Positions 14,087-19,628 of a DNA stretch of 19,628 nt are shown here, piece by piece. A program made the position numbers and the translations under genes. Position 1 is the first letter of the stretch. Each line of letters begins with the position of its first letter. A model generated the notes under the pieces. That model was not told the DNA's origin and did no database searches. It was given only the letters and a program-made list of their open reading frames with translations. Where the stretch lies: positions 1 through 19,628 of the forward strand of contig DTVI01000304.1 of the NCBI GenBank assembly GCA_012963655.1, in the 5' to 3' direction. Origin of the DNA: Sulfurimonas sp. GTDB lineage: Bacteria; Campylobacterota; Campylobacteria; Campylobacterales; Sulfurimonadaceae.

Positions 14087-16258
14087 GTGACACCCAGTGC
14101 CAAGTTAAAATTTGATGATAAAATTGTTTATTTGCGTGTACTTAATAATAATCAACTAGCTATTGTTGATCTTACAAATACATTTTCCATCATAAATATA
14201 TTTGATATGCAAACACAACTAAGCTTTACCTTAAAAAATGCCTACCCTCATGATGAGAAGAAAAATATCGCCTTTAGTCCTGATGGTAACTTTCTTGCTT
14301 ATAGCGAAGAAAACCAGTCTGTAGTCCGTGTTATAGACCTACAAAAACAAAAGCTACACCATTCCTTTCCTACCTTACAAAATAGAATCGAAACCTTATG
14401 CTTTGATCCATCATCTTCTCACATAATCGCTGGTTCTCTTACAGGAAGAGTTTACCTTTGGAACTTATTTGCTGCAAGACATATTTCAAGGCTAAGTTCT
14501 TTTCCTGAGCATTCACCTAACACCTTCTTTCAAACTAAAATAAATTATGTCTCAGCCGTGAGCTTTAGTCCTTCAGGTTCCTTTGTCGCCACTAGTGGTT
14601 ATGGCGGTAGTATTGTTATCACTAATATTCATACTGAAGTACCTTCTAAGCGCATTACCCCTAATTCTATCCGTATTAATAGTTTATGTTTTATTGATGA
14701 AGATTTTTTGTGTGCTGGAAATATAGAAGGGGGCTTGGATATTATTGATCTGCGAACTTCACAGATTTGTAAGCATTATCAAACAAGTCTAGGTGATATT
14801 CATACCATGTGCTTATCTAATTCAGGTGACTTTCTTTTTATTGCAGGACATACCAACCATCTTAGTCTCTTTAGCCTCAAAGAAAATAAGATTATCAGTG
14901 ATGAGTACATACGTCTTAACGACAAAATAACACATATTGATATGACAAAAGAAGACACCCTTATCGTTTCTTGTGAAGATGGAAGTGTAAGTTTTTTTAA
15001 TCTTTGCCCCCATGAACTTTTAAAACTTCGACTTGATACTTCTTTTTATCAACAAAGTTATGAGCTCCTAGAAAGTTTCCCTTTATTACAAGAAACAAAC
15101 CTTGTTGACGAGCTTGAAGCCGCCTGGGAAAGCACCTTAAAAGAAGCCATTTATCAGGTCCAAGAAGGAGATATAAAAACTATGCAAAGAGTCTTAAGCT
15201 ATTTTGCAAAGGTTCCTTCTAAAAAACATATTATCAATTCGATTAACGGACTTTTACCACATTATACTCGCTTTAAGACTGCCGTGAAACATAAAAATTA
15301 CACCATCGCTTATAGCATGGCAAAGAATGTACCCTTGCTTAAAATGACTGACCCCTACAATAAAATGGAGGAAATATGGGACAATGCTTTTGCAAAGGCC
15401 CAGGCCTATATAATTAGGGATAAAACCCGTTATCTATTTAAGGTATTAGAACCTTTTTCGCGTGTCTCATCTAAGCATTGTTTCATACAGGTTCTTCTAC
15501 ATCAACCTCAAACATTTCTAGATTTCACTGAACATATTAATGATCATTCTTATCAGCATATCTTTGCTATTACAAAGAAGTATCCTTGTTTAAAAGATAT
15601 TACCTCTTATAAAAAGGTAATAGAATCTAGTGAAGAGCTCTTAGTCAAGTTTCGCCAACATATTTTTTCTAGAGATTATGAGCTTGCTGAGTTAGAGTAC
15701 CAGGCCTTAAAGCACATCCCATATATGCGAGAAGTCCTAACAGATCTTTCTAAGCTTTTAGGCCTAGCCAAGAGATTAGAAGACTTTCAAGAAGAAGAAA
15801 ACCTCTTAGCTTCATATACTCTTATTGACACCTACCCTCAACTTCAAGTTCTACCCCTAAGCCAAGAATTAGAAGACAACTGGAATAAAAAAATGCAGCA
15901 GGCTAAAAAAGAAGCCTTAGCTGGGAATACAAGATATATAAAGCTTATCCTTGGAAACTTACTTCCACTTTACTCTCGTTCTAAAAAGATAGGTATGATT
16001 CTGCGTCAAAGCTATCTCACCCAAATAAAGTTGCTCATTATAAAAGAGCAGTTTTCTCATATATCTCAGGCTATCATCCACTACATAAACATTTTTGGCT
16101 TTGATACAGAACTACGTAATCTCTTATTTAAACTCAAAAAAAGCAAACAAATAGAAATATCCTTAAGTTCCGAACAACAGCAAAGACAATCAAGAACCTT
16201 ATGGTTAAACCTTACGGGCGGAAAAATTCCTGATAGCGTCTTAGACACAAGTTCATAA
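14087..16258 (+). CDS. WD40 beta-propeller protein with four 84-residue helical repeats
   Basis: A 723-residue cytoplasmic-looking protein with no signal peptide or membrane helix. The GTG start is fixed by AAGGAG five bases upstream. Residues about 10-310 form WD40-type blades, for example AFSPDGNFLAYSEE (62-75), GSLTGRVYLWNL (116-127) and FSPSGSFVATSGYGGSIVI (160-178), giving about seven blades. From 320 on there are four consecutive helical repeats of exactly 84 residues without gaps (320-403, 404-487, 488-571, 572-655) and the start of a fifth. Prolines 332, 416, 500 and 584, Trp 347, 431 and 599, and Ala 354, 438 and 606 recur in register. A propeller followed by an alpha-solenoid is a scaffold design. 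I recognise no named family and assign no function. It heads a short gene row with two small downstream genes. Confidence 0.85.
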   Translation: MTPSAKLKFDDKIVYLRVLNNNQLAIVDLTNTFSIINIFDMQTQLSFTLKNAYPHDEKKNIAFSPDGNFLAYSEENQSVVRVIDLQKQKLHHSFPTLQNRIETLCFDPSSSHIIAGSLTGRVYLWNLFAARHISRLSSFPEHSPNTFFQTKINYVSAVSFSPSGSFVATSGYGGSIVITNIHTEVPSKRITPNSIRINSLCFIDEDFLCAGNIEGGLDIIDLRTSQICKHYQTSLGDIHTMCLSNSGDFLFIAGHTNHLSLFSLKENKIISDEYIRLNDKITHIDMTKEDTLIVSCEDGSVSFFNLCPHELLKLRLDTSFYQQSYELLESFPLLQETNLVDELEAAWESTLKEAIYQVQEGDIKTMQRVLSYFAKVPSKKHIINSINGLLPHYTRFKTAVKHKNYTIAYSMAKNVPLLKMTDPYNKMEEIWDNAFAKAQAYIIRDKTRYLFKVLEPFSRVSSKHCFIQVLLHQPQTFLDFTEHINDHSYQHIFAITKKYPCLKDITSYKKVIESSEELLVKFRQHIFSRDYELAELEYQALKHIPYMREVLTDLSKLLGLAKRLEDFQEEENLLASYTLIDTYPQLQVLPLSQELEDNWNKKMQQAKKEALAGNTRYIKLILGNLLPLYSRSKKIGMILRQSYLTQIKLLIIKEQFSHISQAIIHYINIFGFDTELRNLLFKLKKSKQIEISLSSEQQQRQSRTLWLNLTGGKIPDSVLDTSS

Positions 16259-16270
16259 AAGAGATCGTAG

Positions 16271-16551
16271 GTGAATTTTTGTCCTAAAAGTAGTACGAAT
16301 ACAGTAGTTGCCTTACTCCATACAGCCTATATAAATCAAATAAAAAGTATGTTTCAAGTCCAAAATTATCTAATACTGATATAATTTGCGCACTTAAGAC
16401 CTATATTGTATTACTCTCTTATGAAGTTATTTACCAAAAGATTCCTAAGCTTGAGTTTTATCTTGGTGAAGATGAGATAAAACTCAAAGATGATGATGTT
16501 TGGTTAAAACATTCTAATGGAAATATACCAGACATTATTTTTAAAATTTAA
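16271..16551 (+). pseudogene. Small gene of unknown function broken by a frameshift
   Basis: Two overlapping frames look coding. From GTG 16271 the first reads KSSTNTVVALLHTAYINQIK and on, then stops at 16382. In the frame one base back, an open reading frame without any start codon continues CALKTYIVLLSYEVIYQK and ends with KLKDDDVWLKHSNGNIPD and a natural TAA at 16549. Adding one A to the AAAA run at 16362-16365 would join them into a 93-residue protein (QVQKLSNTDIIC across the joint). AAGAG lies ahead of the GTG. It sits 12 bp after the WD40 gene, and its stop is ten bases before the lipoprotein start, so the three form a likely operon. I recognise no family. It may be true decay or a one-base read error. 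Confidence 0.5.
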
Positions 16552-16560
16552 AGGTTAAAC

Positions 16561-16974
16561 TTGTCGCATTTTATTCTTATTCTAAGCCTAGTGTTTTTAA
16601 TTTCATGTTCTTCTCCTATCCCTGATAAACCCTTGAAAGGAACATACTGGAGGCTCATTAAGCTTAAGGGGCAGGATTTACAAAGCTTTGATCATCAACC
16701 CTATGTACATCTTTTTTTTCATATCAATGATACAAGTGTGCATGGAAGTAATGGATGCAATACCTTACAAGCCAAATATTCACAAAAAAACGAGGCCTTT
16801 AGTTTTAGAAAAATTGTCTTTTCTAACGCATCATGTGAAGAGGGGAAAGAGCAATCTCAAATATTTGATAGAATTTTAAAAAAAACGAATCGTCTTCTAA
16901 TTCGAGGAGATCAATTATTTTTATATAATTCAGACCAAAAAATAGCTCAGTTTGAAATCAAAGAAGATTATTAA
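16561..16974 (+). CDS. META/HslJ-domain lipoprotein
   Basis: A 137-residue lipoprotein. Lipobox LISC at 13-16 puts the lipidated Cys at residue 16. The META domain follows: LKGTYWRLIKLKG at 25-37, VHGSNGCNTLQAKYS at 60-74 with the hallmark GCN, then FSNASCEEGKEQ at 87-98, and LLIRGDQLFLYNSDQKIAQF at 112-131. The domain is found in HslJ, linked to heat and novobiocin tolerance in E. coli; a general envelope-stress role is plausible but unproven. The start is TTG, the only start codon in frame after the preceding TAA, with AAAGG nine bases before it. The signal peptide lacks Lys or Arg, which is unusual. It probably shares a transcript with the broken gene upstream. Confidence 0.78.
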   Translation: MSHFILILSLVFLISCSSPIPDKPLKGTYWRLIKLKGQDLQSFDHQPYVHLFFHINDTSVHGSNGCNTLQAKYSQKNEAFSFRKIVFSNASCEEGKEQSQIFDRILKKTNRLLIRGDQLFLYNSDQKIAQFEIKEDY

Positions 16975-16999
16975 TCGTCTTTAGATAAAAAGTTTTAGT

Positions 17000-17005
17000 T
17001 ATAAT
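17000..17005 (+). promoter_or_regulatory. Probable -10 box of the small secreted protein gene
   Basis: TATAAT 24 bases before the ATG at 17030, with AAGGGA before the ATG. It suggests that this gene is transcribed separately from the lipoprotein gene. Confidence 0.55.
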
Positions 17006-17029
17006 ATAGAACATACATAAGGGAATATT

Positions 17030-17542
17030 ATGAAATATCGTTTCAATTATACATTTACAAAATTATTTTTTTCAAGTCTTATGGCCTTATTTTTAAGTAC
17101 AAGTCTTTTTGCTGCCAAGTCATTAAATGAAAAAAATATTTCTAAAATGCTTGACCAAGTCAAGATTGCCAAAGAGCATAAAAATATTAGTGCTATGAAA
17201 AAGCACTTTCTTTCACGAACACCTGTAAGCCTTACAAATCAGAACATTGAAGAAACAAATACTAAGCGTTTGAGTTTTAATGAGTACAAACGTCATCTTA
17301 GCCAATACTGGAAACAAGTTCAAAGTAATCTCATTGAAGTAAAAGAACGTAACATGGATATAGCCAATAATGCAAAGTCTGCCCTTGTTAAGTCTACTTA
17401 CATACAAACTGTAGAAATCAAGGGTGTAAAAATAAAAACTACCATTTATGAAACAACAGGGATTAGCCTTATTAAAGGAAAAATTTATATCAATTACTTT
17501 AGTTCAAGAAAGATGTTAAACACCTCTCTTCGCGTAAATTAA
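17030..17542 (+). CDS. Small secreted protein of unknown function, possibly NTF2-like
   Basis: A 170-residue exported protein. Residues 1-28 form a signal peptide: a basic N-terminus, a hydrophobic core at 13-26, and cleavage near SLFA-AKS. The mature part starts with a helical region holding LDQVKIAKEHKNISAMKKHF, then a polar linker. It then turns to alternating beta-type segments: SALVKSTYIQTVEIKGVKIK, TTIYETTGISLIKGKIYINY. Helices followed by strands with a length near 140 would suit an NTF2/SnoaL-like fold, but this is a guess from pattern, not a recognised match. It has its own TATAAT box and AAGGGA, and is followed by a hairpin shared with the convergent gene. Confidence 0.65.
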   Translation: MKYRFNYTFTKLFFSSLMALFLSTSLFAAKSLNEKNISKMLDQVKIAKEHKNISAMKKHFLSRTPVSLTNQNIEETNTKRLSFNEYKRHLSQYWKQVQSNLIEVKERNMDIANNAKSALVKSTYIQTVEIKGVKIKTTIYETTGISLIKGKIYINYFSSRKMLNTSLRVN

Positions 17543-17549
17543 ATATAAT

Positions 17550-17579
17550 CAAGGTTCTTCAGCTCTTCTAAGAATCTTG
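17550..17579. terminator. Hairpin between convergent genes
   Basis: CAAGGTTCTT (17550-17559) pairs with AAGAATCTTG (17570-17579), including one G-U pair, across a 10-base loop. It lies eight bases after the plus-strand stop and before the minus-strand gene end at 17624. No strong T-run follows. Confidence 0.45.
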
Positions 17580-17623
17580 AGTATAACACTCTTCTCTACC
17601 TTCTTTAACTCATAAAATACTGA

Positions 17624-18073
17624 CTAAAAACCTCTAGCGGCTATGCCCTTGTTTACTGCTTCATCTATATTTAAGGCGTACCTAGGATTTTTTGTGCATA
17701 GCTTTTGGTCTAAGGCAATAATAATATCCTTATCAGCTTTAGGGTTATTACATAAAACAATGATTAAAGACAAATAGCGTTTGAAATCAGGGTGAGGTAG
17801 ATCTCCTAACTTAGCATGAATCTTTCCGTGATGCTTTATAAGTTGCTCTATCACTTCTCTTAAAGTTTCTTTGGAACTCTGAGTATCTCCAAAGACCTCT
17901 AATATCTCTTCAAAACTTAAGGGCTTATCCCTAGAAATAACAGGAGGAGTATTCATTTTTTTTACAAATTCTATAGGCGCTTTATCATCAGGAAAAATAA
18001 AATATGATAAGAGTAAGGGGACTAAAATAAGAAGTAAAATACCTAAGAGTATCATTAAGGTGGTCGTTGACAT
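17624..18073 (-). CDS. Single-pass membrane protein of unknown function
   Basis: A 149-residue protein with one N-terminal membrane helix (about residues 5-27, rich in Leu, ending LLLSYFIFP). The remaining region of about 120 residues is mostly helical and charged and probably lies on the cytoplasmic side. Segments include KPLSFEEILEVFGDTQSSKE, LREVIEQLIKHHGKIHAKLG, and YLSLIIVLCNNPKADKDIII; it ends in IDEAVNKGIAARGF. The region looks like a helical-bundle or HEAT-like fragment. I do not recognise a named family. GGAT lies near the start. It is convergent with the secreted-protein gene and stands apart from the porin gene upstream on the same strand. Confidence 0.65.
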   Translation of the reverse strand: MSTTTLMILLGILLLILVPLLLSYFIFPDDKAPIEFVKKMNTPPVISRDKPLSFEEILEVFGDTQSSKETLREVIEQLIKHHGKIHAKLGDLPHPDFKRYLSLIIVLCNNPKADKDIIIALDQKLCTKNPRYALNIDEAVNKGIAARGF

Positions 18074-18106
18074 TGGCTATCCTTATCTAGACTAAGATGA
18101 TTATAG

Positions 18107-18202
18107 CACAGGTCTCAAAAATGCGATTATTTTTTCCCTAAAGGACTACGTCCTTGGGAGAAAGAAGCTCAGGTTGATGAACATGGTATAGCTTATTTTT
18201 AA
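18107..18202 (+). pseudogene. Possible remnant of a small coding sequence
   Basis: On the plus strand an open frame without a start codon reads FFPKGLRPWEKEAQVDEHG then IAYF and a TAA stop. A nearby ATG at 18121 is in a different frame and begins MRLFFP. Removing one T from the TTTTTT run at 18130-18135 would join the two into a 26-residue protein. The sequence looks protein-like, but it is very short and also contains a hairpin (AAGGAC/GTCCTT). It may be a decayed gene end. Confidence 0.22.
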
Positions 18203-18224
18203 GATGCTCTTTTTGACTTTTGAA

Positions 18225-19412
18225 CTAGAATTTATAAATCATATCCAACTGTACACGCTCATAAGTTGGCTCTACTACTAAAAGGTCTTTTGTTCTACTT
18301 TGATAAAGTGTATTAAAGAAGAAGTTACCAGCAAGATAAATATTTTTACCTGCTTTAAACTTAGCTCTAATCGCATGACCTTTAGAAGCAGTACCACCAC
18401 CGAAGTTATCTGAATCAGAATAAGCACCATATGTTGCATCTTCTTGAAGATCAGTATATGAGTATTTTACTTGCCAGTCATTTATTTTTTTAGCCTTACC
18501 TACTTGAATGGCTAAATCATATCCAAAGTTATTATCACTTGCCCCAAAGTTATATACAAGACCTGCTGCAACTTTAACTGGTTTACCAAATACATCTTTA
18601 AACTTTAATTCGCCAAATGCTTCTACCATATGATAGTCATTTGCATAACGATTATTACCATTTGTATCTTTGTACATGGTATTACCTTTTCTTGAAACAA
18701 AGAGAGCCGTGTTGCCTTTTAAACCATCATAATAATAAACACCCGTACCTAAGTTTAGTTGTGCAGACTCAAATTTTGTTATATTTACATATTGTGCGAT
18801 AAAGAGATTAACAGTGTCATTAGCAGTAGATTTTTCTTCCAAAGTTGGTTGGTTCGCTCCTACCGTAATAATATGCGTGTCATTTTTATACTGATAATTT
18901 GCTCCGTTCAATGAAACATCATTATCCCAAACAAGTTGTGATTTAATAGGTCTGTACATCATATAGGGTTGTCTACCTACTTTGTAAGTAGAGTTACCAG
19001 AATTGTATACTAAACCTAAAACATTAAATCTAAGGGACTGGAAGAAATAATCTTTCAAAGGCTCATCTTCTTCGAATGTTTGGTTTCCTGAAGTTGGATT
19101 TGCAAACCCAGATCTCATACCAACTTCAGCGTGTAAATTATCTGTAAGATCAACAACTGCCCCTATTCTTAAACGATATCTATATTTATTATCTTCAGCA
19201 GGAGTGTCATCTCTCTCAATGCTCTCATATCTTAGTCTTAAGTCACCTTTTAAATGAATTCTATCCATGATGCTTTTTTCAGTATGTGGAGTCGTGTCTT
19301 TCGCTTTTACTTTTTCTATTCGTTCATGTGGGTGCTCGATGTCCCCAGCAGCCTGTGCTGATGATGCCATAAGAGCTAAGCCTAATAGCAAGTTAAGAGT
19401 AGTTAATTTCAT
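18225..19412 (-). CDS. Outer-membrane porin
   Basis: A beta-barrel porin for small solutes. The start at 19412 was chosen over an in-frame ATG at 19475 because AAGGGA lies just upstream and the protein then begins with a clean signal peptide, MKLTTLNLLLGLALMASSAQ, cleaved at A-A-G near residue 22. The mature part begins with a short charged region, EHPHERIEKVKAKD. Alternating strands follow: GDLRLRYESIER, YRYRLRIGAVVDL, LHAEVGMRSGF, YKVGRQPYMMYRP. The last strand ends in MIYKF, the terminal Phe used by the BAM machinery. At 395 residues it matches the putative-porin families common in Campylobacterota. The solute is unknown. A TATACT box lies 24 bases upstream. Confidence 0.83.
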   Translation of the reverse strand: MKLTTLNLLLGLALMASSAQAAGDIEHPHERIEKVKAKDTTPHTEKSIMDRIHLKGDLRLRYESIERDDTPAEDNKYRYRLRIGAVVDLTDNLHAEVGMRSGFANPTSGNQTFEEDEPLKDYFFQSLRFNVLGLVYNSGNSTYKVGRQPYMMYRPIKSQLVWDNDVSLNGANYQYKNDTHIITVGANQPTLEEKSTANDTVNLFIAQYVNITKFESAQLNLGTGVYYYDGLKGNTALFVSRKGNTMYKDTNGNNRYANDYHMVEAFGELKFKDVFGKPVKVAAGLVYNFGASDNNFGYDLAIQVGKAKKINDWQVKYSYTDLQEDATYGAYSDSDNFGGGTASKGHAIRAKFKAGKNIYLAGNFFFNTLYQSRTKDLLVVEPTYERVQLDMIYKF

Positions 19413-19436
19413 GTATATCCCTTTTTTGATTGTGAA

Positions 19437-19442
19437 AGTATA
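19437..19442 (-). promoter_or_regulatory. Probable -10 box of the porin gene
   Basis: TATACT on the minus strand, 24 bases before the chosen ATG. This position also argues against the upstream ATG at 19475, which would precede the promoter. Confidence 0.45.
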
Positions 19443-19451
19443 ATCTATAAA

Positions 19452-19468
19452 GATTACATTATGATTAC
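19452..19468. repeat. Direct repeat in the porin promoter
   Basis: GATTAC occurs at 19452-19457 and again at 19463-19468, an 11-bp period (one helical turn), across the expected -35 position of the porin gene. Such spacing is typical of sites for tandem-binding OmpR/PhoB-type regulators. Confidence 0.4.
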
Positions 19469-19576
19469 ACCCCAATCTAAACGTCTGTATAAAAATACCT
19501 ATTGAGTCTACTCCTTAGTAAATTAATAATTAATTATAAAAAAATATTATATAAGTTTTGAGATTGTAAAGTATAA

Positions 19577-19596
19577 GGGTTAAAGGTTTCTAACCC
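19577..19596. terminator. Possible terminator of a gene beyond the right edge
   Basis: GGGTTA (19577-19582) and TAACCC (19591-19596) form a 6-bp stem with an 8-base loop. On the minus strand it is followed by TTATACTTTAC, so it could end a minus-strand gene outside the window. Confidence 0.3.
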
Positions 19597-19628
19597 CTAA
19601 GGCAGAAATATAGGATGAAGATAGGTTT

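Noticed and set aside
16380..16385. TATAAT followed by TTGCGC, resembling the other -10 boxes
   Set aside because: It lies inside the broken small gene where both frames look coding, and no start codon with a ribosome-binding site follows closely. It may still be active, but I did not list it as a promoter.
18133..18161. Hairpin (CCC, AAGGAC / GTCCTT, GGG) as the porin terminator
   Set aside because: The T-run precedes it on the plus strand, giving an A-run after it on the porin's strand, so it cannot act as a normal intrinsic terminator for that gene.
19413..19475. Longer porin start at 19475
   Set aside because: It would add 21 residues before the signal peptide, lies upstream of the likely -10 box, and has no ribosome-binding site as good as AAGGGA before 19412.
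1..19628. CRISPR array, toxin-antitoxin pair, prophage, insertion sequence or known defence system
   Set aside because: I looked for repeat-spacer periodicity, terminal inverted repeats, transposase or integrase motifs and nuclease-defence pairs and found none. The WD40 protein alone is not evidence of defence.

Overview
The window is AT-rich, densely coding DNA from a Campylobacterota (epsilonproteobacterial) chromosome. It most resembles the sulfur-oxidising Sulfurimonas/Sulfurovum type. The reasons are the secG - deacetylase - frr - pyrE and pyrG - recJ gene blocks, a sulfide:quinone oxidoreductase, GTG and TTG starts, and recurrent promoters with a good TATAAT and no clear -35 box. The species is inferred from gene content only. 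I see no rRNA, tRNA, CRISPR array, insertion sequence or prophage gene.

Left end (1-865): the 3' end of a Bax-inhibitor-1 family membrane protein, a hairpin, and a small very basic protein. Minus-strand block (866-4113): a zinc-type ABC transporter operon reading znuA, znuC, a possible 35-codon ORF, znuB and bioC, with overlapping start and stop codons at znuA/znuC and znuB/bioC. In this copy znuA is split by a frameshift at a CCTT tetranucleotide repeat. Restoring one repeat unit gives a normal 300-residue binding protein. A divergent promoter region with a perfect 13-bp inverted repeat separates this operon from the next block.

Core block (4238-11826): secG, a secreted polysaccharide deacetylase, a pair of related stem-loops, frr and pyrE on the plus strand; a KefB-type cation/proton antiporter on the minus strand; then pyrG and recJ on the plus strand. 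These are housekeeping functions: protein export, ribosome recycling, pyrimidine synthesis and DNA repair.

Sulfur and accessory block (11895-17542): a sulfide:quinone oxidoreductase with a twin-arginine-like leader and both catalytic cysteines, and a pterin-carbinolamine dehydratase. These are followed by a 356-bp AT-rich spacer and a 723-residue protein made of a WD40 beta-propeller plus four gap-free 84-residue helical repeats. Then come a frameshifted small gene, a META/HslJ lipoprotein started by TTG, and a secreted small protein of unknown role.

Right end (17543-19628): a minus-strand single-pass membrane protein of unknown function and a minus-strand outer-membrane porin with its promoter. 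Between them lies a short coding-like remnant. The propeller-solenoid protein is the least ordinary object here. The broken genes could be real decay, slippage switching or read errors, and the sequence alone cannot separate these.
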